Shown: positions 29,056-37,437 of the stretch, one piece after another
Layout: each line of letters begins with the position of its first letter
How positions within the stretch are numbered: the stretch's first letter is position 1
DNA from: UBA10649 sp965278945
Lineage (GTDB): Bacteria > Actinomycetota > Actinomycetes > S36-B12
Assembly (NCBI GenBank): GCA_965278945.1
Contig: OZ257128.1
Coordinates: 2,852,001 to 2,916,000 of the forward strand
DNA: 64,000 nucleotides
Direction: 5' to 3'
The notes under the pieces: model-generated
Databases searched by the model: none
The model's input: the letters and a program-made list of their open reading frames with translations, nothing else
Told to the model about the DNA's origin: nothing
Program-made: the position numbers and the translations under genes

Positions 29056-29298
29056 ATGGACCAGCTCGATCGCACGACTACCAGGCGCCGGTCCGCCACC
29101 CCGCGTCATTCGTCTAGTGGAGATCTGCTCACGTTGGATCAGGCTGCCGACTACCTGAACGTCACCGGTCACTTCATTCGGCGCCTCACCCATGAGCGAC
29201 GGCTGCCTTTCGTCAAAGTTGGTCGCCTTGTGCGAATTCGACGGCGGGACCTCGACGAGTTCGTTCAGGGCCACTTCGTAGTCGCCGTTCGTCGATGA
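29056..29298 (+). CDS. Excisionase-like MerR/HTH_17 DNA-binding protein
   Basis: An 80-residue protein whose middle (about 22-72) is a helix-turn-helix of the excisionase/HTH_17 type: LLTLDQAADYLNV, then FIRRLTHERRLPFVKVGRLVRI and DLDEFV. A strong CAGGAGG ribosome-binding site precedes the ATG by 7 bp. It sits just inside attL. Such proteins direct excision by tyrosine recombinases or act as small regulators; the position in an integrated element favours excisionase. The 140 bp downstream (29299-29440) shows no convincing gene. Confidence 0.8.
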   Translation: MDQLDRTTTRRRSATPRHSSSGDLLTLDQAADYLNVTGHFIRRLTHERRLPFVKVGRLVRIRRRDLDEFVQGHFVVAVRR

Positions 29299-29440
29299 CG
29301 GCAGCGACCCGACCGGAGCGAAGCAGCGGGTGTAGCTGGGCGCTGTCTCTGCTGACCTACGGGCGGGAGCCGCTGGCCTCTATTACGACTACGCGAACAA
29401 TGCGCCGTGTTCAAGCCTACCTACGACGAAGGGAAGGTCT

Positions 29441-29965
29441 CTACGCGCCGAGAGTTTGCGGCGTACGTATCTCCTTGCCGGTACCGAGTTCAGCGGTCAT
29501 ATAGACCCCAGAAACCTTTTGGTGCAGGACGTCTCGGGAACTCTCGGCAAGTGTGATCGCGTTGGAGGCGTCCACGTACCAAATGGAATTGGTCCCGGGC
29601 TCGAGGCGATGCGGCAGGCTTGGGCCAAGAAGCTCGGTGAGTGGGACCAACGACAAGGTCCCGCCGCGAGCACGGAGTGTGACTCGCACGACCGTGACCG
29701 GCGCGCGTCCGTGGTTGGTGATCTGAATTCCGACTACCTGAGGTCCAACGATGCCCTGGCGATTTAGACCGGCGATGTCGAGAGGACTTCCACCCTGCTT
29801 CACAACAGCTGTGTAGGCGCCCGATCCTTGCCACACACCGTGGAGGAGGACTGCCTTGGGTCTCCCAGCGGAAAGCAACCACTGCGCGATCTGCCACCCG
29901 AGTGACAGACCCGCGAGGACCAGCGACACGGCCGATATGAGGAGTGCGACGGTCCCGGCTTCCAT
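29441..29965 (-). CDS. Small membrane-anchored protein of unknown function
   Basis: About 174 residues from ATG 29965 (an in-frame start at 29995 is also possible). One N-terminal hydrophobic segment (about 4-30) is followed by a soluble beta-rich domain with VVGIQITNHGRAPVTVVRVTL in the middle, resembling an immunoglobulin-like or accessory domain. I do not recognise a family. It is divergent from the DUF4365-like gene and lies in the probable defence region. It could be an accessory or immunity factor, but nothing in the sequence proves that. Confidence 0.6.
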   Translation of the reverse strand: MEAGTVALLISAVSLVLAGLSLGWQIAQWLLSAGRPKAVLLHGVWQGSGAYTAVVKQGGSPLDIAGLNRQGIVGPQVVGIQITNHGRAPVTVVRVTLRARGGTLSLVPLTELLGPSLPHRLEPGTNSIWYVDASNAITLAESSRDVLHQKVSGVYMTAELGTGKEIRTPQTLGA

Positions 29966-30084
29966 GGTTCGGACGCTATCGGTCAAGGGCGACATCGCAC
30001 GGACCGACGAATCGGCATCGACATGCGCGCGAACGTTGGATTCGCGTAGGTTGCACCGAACGTAGTCCGCGAATTGGGGGCCGG

Positions 30085-30579
30085 ATGCCCGGGTACGAGA
30101 CGCTCGCTATGAGCGACCGCAAGGGGCGGCTCGGCGTGAATTATGTGTGTTCGATCGTGGCCCAGGCTGCCTTGCCGAACCCGGAATTCAAGCCCGGTGA
30201 AGATCACCTCGCGGTAGACATGAACGTCGAGTTCCCGGCGTCGCCAGTCCGTGTGCAGGTTAAATGCGGGACGATTACTCCCAACAGAAGCGGTTTCATC
30301 AGGGTTCCGCTTGAAGCTGGATGGCGGCAGAAGTGGGCTGCCTCCAAGATCCCCGTGTACCTGGTTTACGTGCGCCTTGAGCAGCGCCATCCACTCAGCT
30401 GGATAAATCACGACGACGACCTCTCGACGATCGTCCATGCACATGCACACTGGGTCCGAGTCAACGGAGTGTCGGGGTCAAGTGTCAGTGTGCCTTTGTC
30501 GAACAGGCTCAGCATGGCCACGTTCGAGCTCTGGAGTGACGAGCTTGATGCTTGCTTTGGGGAGGTGGTGGGTCCGTGA
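30085..30579 (+). CDS. DUF4365-like protein (PD-(D/E)XK nuclease fold candidate)
   Basis: A 164-residue protein from ATG 30085. The start KGRLGVNYVCSIVAQAA, the DHLAVDMNVEF strand and the VQVKCGT strand are the pattern of DUF4365, a family with a restriction-endonuclease-like fold; the Asp of the second segment and the Gln-x-Lys of VQVK would be the metal site. The stop overlaps the next gene's GTG by 4 bp, so the two are translated together. DUF4365 proteins recur in defence islands. Role here: probable DNA-targeting part of a two-gene defence or accessory system, not demonstrated. Confidence 0.68.
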   Translation: MPGYETLAMSDRKGRLGVNYVCSIVAQAALPNPEFKPGEDHLAVDMNVEFPASPVRVQVKCGTITPNRSGFIRVPLEAGWRQKWAASKIPVYLVYVRLEQRHPLSWINHDDDLSTIVHAHAHWVRVNGVSGSSVSVPLSNRLSMATFELWSDELDACFGEVVGP

Positions 30580-31700
30580 CCGATATGCGCGAGAACCTGA
30601 TCTCCTACCTTCAATCGACCGGATGGACACCTGCTACTGAGTCAGGTTCTGAGGGCACGCTTTGGCGTCAAGCGGACTCGCCGTACGCCGTGCCCGTACC
30701 AAACCGCTTGGAGGCTGAAAGCCCAGAGTGGGAACTGATCCTCGACCGGTTGGGATTCGTAGAGCAGTCGGACCCTCGCGAAGTCGCAAAGCGCGTGAGC
30801 GGTCGTCTGCTCGACATTGCCTACTTGCGGGCAGCGAATGACCTCGTCATTGAAGATACGATTCCGTTCGCGGCGGGTGTTTCGATGGTCCGCGACTCCT
30901 GGATCATGCTCCGGAGTTGCGCGACAACCTCCCTCGGTTTCCGTGCCCATATCGCTGGGAACTACAGGCGATCGGGTGACGACATCCTTGAGCACGCACG
31001 CATGGCGCACACGATTCGGGGCTCGTTCATCATCCCGATCTACATGCCCATCACGGCGCCCGAAGAACGCCAGGGTCTGATCGAGGGTCTTGAGACCGCT
31101 CCTGCGGAACCTAACGAGCGTCGAGTCATGCGCACGTTCGCCGAATCGCTGTCGATTTTCGCCAAGATCATCGACGCAGAGACCGAGCCGACGGCCAACG
31201 ACGTGCAAGACATGATTCGGGCGGGAGTGAGTCACGAGTTCTCGGCCGGACTCAATCGCATTTTGGCGAACGAGTCAGTCGCCGAATTTACAGCGGCGTT
31301 CGCCTGGGCATCGGGGGCTGGTCCCGTGCCATCCACACCCAGTCGGATAGAGATTCCGGCCGCGGCATCGAAGCGGGTCGAGCGAGTGTCTCAGCGACTT
31401 AAGACGGAGCGGCCAGCTCGAGGGGTGGAAGTGTTGACCGGCCCGATTGTCGGCGTGCAACGCGACGATGCCGATACGGGAGGATTCGTGACGATCCAGA
31501 CCGTCCGCAGTGCCCGCCCATGTCACGTGAGCGTGAACGTTTCGCGTGCGATGTTAGATCAGGCTCTTGACTGGATGAAGCAACGCGCGACGGCACTCGT
31601 CAGTGGTCGAGTTCGTCGGACTGGTGCTGGCCTTTTCGTGGATGAGCGGGACAGCATTGGCCTCTTGGCTCACGGACAGCTCTTCGGCGGCCGAGAGTAG
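30576..31700 (+). CDS. Unknown 374-residue partner of the DUF4365-like gene
   Basis: Starts at GTG 30576, overlapping the DUF4365-like stop (GTGA). No transmembrane segment or classical catalytic motif is obvious. A helical N-terminal and middle part (about 1-255) is followed by a Pro-rich linker (about 250-265) and a compact C-terminal beta domain (about 285-370; GVEVLTGPIVGVQRD, GFVTIQTVRS). The C-terminal region could be a binding domain. Coupling suggests that it works as a complex with the nuclease-like protein. I do not recognise the family. Confidence 0.7.
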   Translation: MTDMRENLISYLQSTGWTPATESGSEGTLWRQADSPYAVPVPNRLEAESPEWELILDRLGFVEQSDPREVAKRVSGRLLDIAYLRAANDLVIEDTIPFAAGVSMVRDSWIMLRSCATTSLGFRAHIAGNYRRSGDDILEHARMAHTIRGSFIIPIYMPITAPEERQGLIEGLETAPAEPNERRVMRTFAESLSIFAKIIDAETEPTANDVQDMIRAGVSHEFSAGLNRILANESVAEFTAAFAWASGAGPVPSTPSRIEIPAAASKRVERVSQRLKTERPARGVEVLTGPIVGVQRDDADTGGFVTIQTVRSARPCHVSVNVSRAMLDQALDWMKQRATALVSGRVRRTGAGLFVDERDSIGLLAHGQLFGGRE

Positions 31701-31823
31701 GTAGGGGCCAGTAGTGCGTGCGGAGCCACATGCACTCTCGCGAATAGGTCGAGCCACTCCGTCCCGAATGTGCTTCGGCGAATGGAACGCATCCCGACTC
31801 CACAGTGAAGTCGTGGAAACTAC

Positions 31824-31877
31824 TTCCGGAAACTAGAGTTGTCCGCTGGCTGCGAAACGGGTATATTTCCGGAAATA
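31824..31877. promoter_or_regulatory. Paired TTCCGGAA operators upstream of the AbiEi-like gene
   Basis: TATTTCCGGAAATA at 31864-31877 is a perfect 14-bp palindrome, and a second TTCCGGAA core lies at 31824-31831. The centres are 43 bp apart, close to four helical turns. They lie 55 to 110 bp upstream of the ATG at 31933. AbiEi antitoxins autorepress through such repeats, so these are candidate operators. The remaining part of 31701-31932 shows no gene. Confidence 0.6.
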
Positions 31878-31932
31878 GAGAAATCCCGCTACCAGCGGAG
31901 ACCGATAGTTTTCGGAGAGTCAGGACCCAGTC

Positions 31933-33063
31933 ATGGAAGACCCACTACTTCCACTCGAACGAGAGAGTGACGTCCTTCGGCGGGCAACTCAACTCGTTCA
32001 GGAGCGGCTCCCCGTTGGATGGGCGTTCAACGATGCGGAACCGCAGCAATCCCGGTGGAAGACAGATGCCGTGCTGGCGTTGACTACGCCGCGCGGGAAG
32101 CAAGTGAACTTCCTTGTCGAAGTGAAGCGAACCGTGGTCCCGAGGGACCTCGACGCCATAACCAGGCGCCTCGTCGCCGAAATCGAGGAGCAAGGAATCG
32201 GGCCGGCGCGCCCCATGATTGTGGCCAGGTACCTCGCCAGTCCATCGCGGGAGTGGCTAGCCGAACGCGAGATCGCTTACGTCGACGCGACGGGGAACAT
32301 GCGCATCTCAATTGACGAGCCAACGCTCTTCTTGCGCGATGTGGGCGCAGACAAGGACCCTTGGCGCGGGCCTGGCCGACCACGAGGCACCCTCAAGGGA
32401 TTGCCACCGGCTCGCGTCGTGCGTGCGCTTGTCGACTTCGAAGAGCCGTACTCCGTGCCGCAGCTGACATCCCTTGCGCGGTCGTCGAGCGGGCCGACAT
32501 ATCGCGTCATCGACCTCTTGTCGGAACTCGGACTAGTCAGGCGTGAGAACAAAGGACTGATCGACTTCGTCGCGTGGCGACAACTCCTCCTGCGTTGGTC
32601 CGAAGACTACGGGCTCCAGGAGTCGAACCCCGTCCGCAGCTACCTTCAACCGCGGGGTCTGCAAGAACTCAGCAAGCGCCTCAGCGGAGTATCTGACCTC
32701 CGCTACGCCGTGACGGGGTCGCTCGCAGCTGCCCGCTGGGCTCCCTACGCGTCACCGCGAATGGCGATGATCTACGCCGACGATATTGACGCACTCGCAG
32801 AGCGATGCGACCTCAGGCCCGTGAAGTCGGGAGCGAACGTCCTATTAGTGCCTCCGACCTACGACGTGGTCTTCGATCGCGGCGACACGGTGGACGGCGT
32901 CAACTACGTGGCACCAAGTCAAGCTGTCGTAGACCTCATGACTGGGCCAGGTCGCGCACCGGAAGAAGCACTCGCCCTACTCGATTGGATGGAAGCAAAT
33001 GTTCGAAGCTGGCGACGCCGACCTGATGGTACAAGCGAGAACGGCACTTCTCGACGCGCTTGA
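31933..33063 (+). CDS. AbiEi-like antitoxin/regulator with an N-terminal nuclease-like domain
   Basis: A 376-residue protein in three parts. Residues 1-130 look like a PD-(D/E)XK fold: TDAVLAL followed by FLVEVKRTV, giving the D...ExK spacing. Residues about 155-215 are a winged helix (VRALVDFEEPYSVPQLTSLA, then TYRVIDLLSELGLVRR). The C-terminal 150 residues (YAVTGSLAAARWAP onwards) resemble the AbiEi C-terminal domain of type IV toxin-antitoxin systems. The gene overlaps the nucleotidyltransferase gene downstream. The nuclease-like part is unusual for a plain antitoxin and may make this a defence effector. Confidence 0.68.
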   Translation: MEDPLLPLERESDVLRRATQLVQERLPVGWAFNDAEPQQSRWKTDAVLALTTPRGKQVNFLVEVKRTVVPRDLDAITRRLVAEIEEQGIGPARPMIVARYLASPSREWLAEREIAYVDATGNMRISIDEPTLFLRDVGADKDPWRGPGRPRGTLKGLPPARVVRALVDFEEPYSVPQLTSLARSSSGPTYRVIDLLSELGLVRRENKGLIDFVAWRQLLLRWSEDYGLQESNPVRSYLQPRGLQELSKRLSGVSDLRYAVTGSLAAARWAPYASPRMAMIYADDIDALAERCDLRPVKSGANVLLVPPTYDVVFDRGDTVDGVNYVAPSQAVVDLMTGPGRAPEEALALLDWMEANVRSWRRRPDGTSENGTSRRA

Positions 33064-33838
33064 TGCCCTCACCGCGCACAAGGACAGCGTCGTGGTGGTG
33101 GGTGCGCAGGCCGTCTATCTCCATACCGGGCAGGCCAACGTGGCCCTCGCTGAGACGACCAAGGACAGCGATCTCGCCCTGGATCCACGGACTCTGGGCG
33201 TTGACCCACTCATTGAGGAAGCCATGGAGAAGGCAGGGTTTCTCCCGGAACCAGACGCTCGTCAACCCGGAACGTGGGTCACCGCTAGTGGAATCCCCGT
33301 GGACCTGATGGTGCCGGACGCACTCGACGTCGGGTCCGGCAGTCGGGCGGCAACGGTGCCTCCTCACGGCCGGCGGGCAATGCGCAAGGCCGTCGGACTC
33401 GAGGCGGCAGTCGTCGACAACGATGTGATGCGAATACCGTCTTTGCGCCAAGGCGATTCGCGCATAGTCGAGGCACGTGTCGCGGGTGCCTCTGCACTGA
33501 TCGTGGCAAAGGTTCATAAATTGGCCGATCGGCGCGAGACTCCCAAGCGGTTGTTGGACAAGGACGCCCATGACCTCTATCGCTTGCTCGTCGCATGCAA
33601 CACCGAGCAGCTCGCCGAGTCGATGCAGACCCTCCTGAAGGACGACATGGCGGGACCAGTCACCGATCAAGCCCTGACCTACTTCGAGGAGTTGTTCGCC
33701 GCCGATCCCGGTGCACTGGGGTGTGTGATGGCGGGTCGAGCGGAACAAGGAGTCGGAGATCCTGAGGTCGTCTCGGCCGCAACTCACGCACTGGCTCAGG
33801 ACCTCATGCGCGAACTCGTGAGGCGCGGACTCCGCTGA
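32999..33838 (+). CDS. AbiEii-like nucleotidyltransferase (putative toxin)
   Basis: A 279-residue protein with a polymerase-beta-type nucleotidyltransferase core: VVVVGAQAVYLHTG near 30 and the metal-binding TKDSDLALD near 54. A helical part follows with KVHKLADR and KDAHDLYRLL, which are typical of AbiEii/AbiGii-type toxins. It begins inside the preceding frame (65-bp overlap, or about 38 bp from the second in-frame ATG at 33026). Family toxins such as AbiEii and MenT modify tRNA or bind nucleotides to arrest growth in response to phage. The target here is unknown. Confidence 0.75.
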   Translation: MFEAGDADLMVQARTALLDALDALTAHKDSVVVVGAQAVYLHTGQANVALAETTKDSDLALDPRTLGVDPLIEEAMEKAGFLPEPDARQPGTWVTASGIPVDLMVPDALDVGSGSRAATVPPHGRRAMRKAVGLEAAVVDNDVMRIPSLRQGDSRIVEARVAGASALIVAKVHKLADRRETPKRLLDKDAHDLYRLLVACNTEQLAESMQTLLKDDMAGPVTDQALTYFEELFAADPGALGCVMAGRAEQGVGDPEVVSAATHALAQDLMRELVRRGLR

Positions 33839-33879
33839 GCACGAGCATCTTCGCGCCGCTTCCACGTGCCAACTTCCAC

Positions 33880-36800
33880 TCACAGGCCCATGCCAAGTGA
33901 CTTGGTCATGCGAGCTCCCGCGGAAGCCAGATGCAGTGCGGGTCTCAAGTGTTCGCGGGGTGAGTCGATGCGGTCGCCTCTCTTGAGGAGTGCGGCCCTG
34001 ACACGGTCGAGGACTTCGTCGTCGATCTGGCTTGGTTCCCAGGTTTGCACTCGGACGAGTTCGGTGTCGGTGAGGTAGTCACGCGCGTCAGCGACGAAAA
34101 GCGTGCGGTCGCGTCCTCGGGTGGCGCTGACGTACATGCTGGCGAGGTCTTTGGCGGGACTGAGCGAGGCGATGTGGACGGAGCTCGTTTGTCCTTGAAC
34201 TTTATGGGTGGTGCCGGCGTAGCCGTAGTCGAGGTGGGCCATCAGAGTCCGTGGGCTCATGGCGCGCTCGCGTCCGTCGTCGAAGTGCACCGTCACGGTC
34301 GCGCGCGTGGCAGCGGTAACGGTCGCGCGCTCGCCGCGCACGAGGCGGGCCCCTTCCTTCCCTGCTGCGCCGGTGGGTCGGGTGACGCGTAGGACGGTGC
34401 CGGTGCCGAGCTGGCGTTCCCGGCTGCCGGAGCGATAGGTGACGACGCTGCCGGGGTCGATGGTGCCCGCTTTGATGAGTCGGGCGTGGATGCGCTGATT
34501 GAGGTCGTTGACCTCGGTGTTGGTGACCGCGTCGCAGGTCACCTGATTGGCTCCCAGCTCGGTGACGTGGTCAGCGACAGCCGCTGCGAGGATGGCGAGC
34601 TTGTGCTCCCTGTTCCGGGCGACGAGGACAGCATTGTTGTCGGTGATCACCTGCCAGGCGGAGTCGACGTCCCTCTCGTGCAAGGCTGTCGCGATCGCGC
34701 GCCCTTCGGGGGTTCGCTGGCGCTGATTGGTTGACAGGCGAATCACGCGAGAGGGATGCTCGGCGCACAAGGTGTTGTAGGCATCACCAGCACCGACGGC
34801 CCGCAGCTGCCGGTGGTCGCCCTGGAGGATGAGCCTGCGACCGGTCTGGGCGCACCAGTCAGCGACGTCGGCGATGCTCTGGACATCGGCCATGCTTGCC
34901 TCGTCAACGACGATCACTCGGGCGTCGACAGGTCGCTGCCGCCAGATCGCGAGGCGGAGCGCGGTGAGGTTCATCCACTGCGCGCCTGACGCGTCGCCGG
35001 CAGTGGAGGCGGCGATCGTTGCGGTGGACGTGACGAGCATCCCCCGACGGAGATCCTTCATTGCCTTGTTGGCGGCGGCGAGGACGGAGGTCTTGCCCGA
35101 GCCGCCGACACCGGAGATGAGGGTGATGGCGTCGGTGCCGTCGACGATCGCGGTGACGGCCCGGATCTGCTCGTCAGTGAGGCACCATCCCTGCGTTGCT
35201 GCGAACGCCTCCGTCGCAGCGATGGTGATGCGCGACGACGTCGGCTCCGTGGACGCTGACAGTCCCTGCGCATACCGGTCGAGCAACCTCTGCTCCGCGT
35301 GCAGTGCCCGGGTCGAGACCCAGCGCTGGCCGCCGGTCTTCATTCCGATGTCGCGTGACTCGTGTCCGCGAGTGAACCCTTCGCTGAGAACAAGCGCGGT
35401 GATCCGCGCACGTTCGTCCGCTGGCATGAGCGCTCCGGCCAGGTCGACCAGCCCGCGAATCTTGGCCAGGCTGGCGGTGGAGTCAAACAGGCACGCCATG
35501 CCCGCGATCCAGTCGACCCATCTGTCATCGCCCCACATGTGGGGCGGAGTGACTTGTTCGCCTCCGTTGCTGGAGCGTTCGGCAGCGAGATCAATCCCGT
35601 GCGCGTCCGCCCGCTGCTCTACCGACGAGTGGAGCTGGTGCCAGGTCAGCTGGTCGGCGTCCTTCGCGGCGGTGGTGCGACGCTTCGCCGCTCGAGAAAG
35701 CGTGCCGCGACCGCGCCGATCCCGGGCAGCCCCGTCGTTGCTGTCGTGCTGCTCCGCAAGCACCGCCTGCCGCCCTCGGGAGAACAGTTGGAGGGTGGTG
35801 TCGGTGAACGCGCCGACCTCCCACTGCGCGGTGGTCGTGTTGAACCACGGATCGATAATGAGGCCTCGCCCGAGCGCTTCCTCGATGACGAACGCCTGGC
35901 CCCAGGAGGCGAACCGTGGCGCGTTGATGATGAGCTCACGGCCACCATCCGCCATCGTCCTGACAATCCCGTCTCGGCCGACCAGGACGTTGGGCAGCGT
36001 GCAGTGGACGTGCAGGTGCGGATCACCCGCACGGGAGGACAGTTCGGTGGCGATGAACCCCGCCCACCCGTCAGCGTTCATGATCTGAAGGTCTGCGCCG
36101 TCGCCGCGGTGACCAGTGGAGCAGAACCCCGCCTCGTCCATCAACCGCTCCAACGCTCGAGTCGCCGCGACCTCCATCGCCTCGAACCACTGCTCGCGCA
36201 GTCCTGGGTCACCGCTGACCGCGTGCAGCGAGAAGGACTTCGGCAGTGTCAGCGTCAGTTCGTACCCCGCATTGCCGACGACCTCGTGTCTGCTCGCGGC
36301 CCGCCGCGACAGTGCCCATGCCCGCTCACCCAGACTCACGTCGTCGAGCACCGCCGCGTCGCCGAGTTCCAGGCCCGGCAACGCGGCCGCACGGTGGTCG
36401 CCGACCCGTGCGTCGACTGGTCCAGTGAGCGCACCGCGGCACCACGCTCCCACCGCACCATGCAGATCGTCTCCGGCGATACCCGCGCCAGCTCGTGCCG
36501 CGGCGCGCAGCGCGCCCTCTGCTGTGAGAAACGACACCGACCTGTCACGCCCAGCCGCGTTGCTCAACGACCGCCACCAGTTCTGCGCATCCCGCGAAAC
36601 GAACACCGCATCCGGATCCACGCCAGCAGACGTCAGCGCCGCCACCACCACATCGCGCACCGGAGCCGCAGGAACACGCGCCAGCCGCGAGCGCTGCGTC
36701 TTCACCCCATGCGTCAAATGCCCTCCACTAAACGCTGCCTCGATCACCGCCAGGTCTGCCTGCGATCTGACGAGCTGACCAGGGCTGAAACGCAACAACG

Positions 36801-36975
36801 CGGCAGTCGCTCCTGCACCAACGAAACGAACCCGCCGGACATCGGACTCCTGCGTACCGACCCGGTACGCGACCTGAGCGGTCAGGACACTCGTAGAGCC
36901 AGTCACGCGGTACCACACCTGACCCGCACCAGACGCCCCGTTCCCGATGGTCGTCACGGCCGTGTGGACAGTCAT
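33880..36975 (-). CDS. MobF/TrwC-type conjugative relaxase-helicase
   Basis: About 1031 residues from ATG 36975. The N-terminal TrwC relaxase domain (to about 400) holds the metal-binding three-His motif in DPHLHVHCTL, and the C-terminal RecD/TraI-type helicase begins at SGVGGSGKTSVLAAA (near 635), with Walker B VIVVDEASM and the late motif YAGTTHKVQGQT. Such proteins nick oriT and unwind the transferred strand. It is the only transfer gene seen, so the element should be mobilizable by a helper. It points toward attL and is flanked by 460 bp of gene-free DNA upstream. Confidence 0.9.
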   Translation of the reverse strand: MTVHTAVTTIGNGASGAGQVWYRVTGSTSVLTAQVAYRVGTQESDVRRVRFVGAGATAALLRFSPGQLVRSQADLAVIEAAFSGGHLTHGVKTQRSRLARVPAAPVRDVVVAALTSAGVDPDAVFVSRDAQNWWRSLSNAAGRDRSVSFLTAEGALRAAARAGAGIAGDDLHGAVGAWCRGALTGPVDARVGDHRAAALPGLELGDAAVLDDVSLGERAWALSRRAASRHEVVGNAGYELTLTLPKSFSLHAVSGDPGLREQWFEAMEVAATRALERLMDEAGFCSTGHRGDGADLQIMNADGWAGFIATELSSRAGDPHLHVHCTLPNVLVGRDGIVRTMADGGRELIINAPRFASWGQAFVIEEALGRGLIIDPWFNTTTAQWEVGAFTDTTLQLFSRGRQAVLAEQHDSNDGAARDRRGRGTLSRAAKRRTTAAKDADQLTWHQLHSSVEQRADAHGIDLAAERSSNGGEQVTPPHMWGDDRWVDWIAGMACLFDSTASLAKIRGLVDLAGALMPADERARITALVLSEGFTRGHESRDIGMKTGGQRWVSTRALHAEQRLLDRYAQGLSASTEPTSSRITIAATEAFAATQGWCLTDEQIRAVTAIVDGTDAITLISGVGGSGKTSVLAAANKAMKDLRRGMLVTSTATIAASTAGDASGAQWMNLTALRLAIWRQRPVDARVIVVDEASMADVQSIADVADWCAQTGRRLILQGDHRQLRAVGAGDAYNTLCAEHPSRVIRLSTNQRQRTPEGRAIATALHERDVDSAWQVITDNNAVLVARNREHKLAILAAAVADHVTELGANQVTCDAVTNTEVNDLNQRIHARLIKAGTIDPGSVVTYRSGSRERQLGTGTVLRVTRPTGAAGKEGARLVRGERATVTAATRATVTVHFDDGRERAMSPRTLMAHLDYGYAGTTHKVQGQTSSVHIASLSPAKDLASMYVSATRGRDRTLFVADARDYLTDTELVRVQTWEPSQIDDEVLDRVRAALLKRGDRIDSPREHLRPALHLASAGARMTKSLGMGL

Positions 36976-37437
36976 CGCGGCCACCGGGAATCCGGATTCC
37001 AAGCCGGATAGATGATGCGTCTGCTGTGTGGGCTTCGTGAGTGCTTGTGACTGGTCCGATGGATGGATCGTGCTGATACCCGTGTTCTCGTGGTCGTGGG
37101 GTCCTGCGAGGGTATGGTCCTCGACTGCTGTTGGGTCTTCAGCATCTCGTCGATGTGAGGCATGTCCTGGACCTCCGTGGAAACGCTTACCGGCAGTGAG
37201 CGGACGCGAACTTCGCGCTACACCTACAACGCCGCAGACCCCCCGGTGACGCGCATTGAGCCTTCTGTCAACGGTGTCCAGAGGGCGATCAACGCGACGG
37301 TGAAGTGTTCAATCTCGTGCGCGCGCGAACACGCCGGATTAGTTACGTCCGAGTGACACAGCAACCCCAAACTGCATTCGGTCTGATTCCGGGCGTTGGA
37401 TAGGTGTGGTGGCCGCGGCAACAACTGTTGAGGGTGC
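36976..37437. other. Gene-free 460-bp region upstream of the relaxase; candidate oriT
   Basis: No supportable gene lies here. The perfect palindrome GGAATCCGGATTCC (36987-37000) sits 11 bp before the relaxase start, followed by a near repeat AAGCCGGAT. In MobF elements oriT usually adjoins the relaxase gene, so this region is the best candidate. The nic site cannot be named by eye. Confidence 0.4.

Noticed and set aside
29295..29504. A 69-residue reading frame after the excisionase-like gene
   Set aside because: It is a poor product (Arg/Ser/Thr-rich), has no ribosome-binding site of its own, and overlaps the end of the membrane-protein gene on the other strand.
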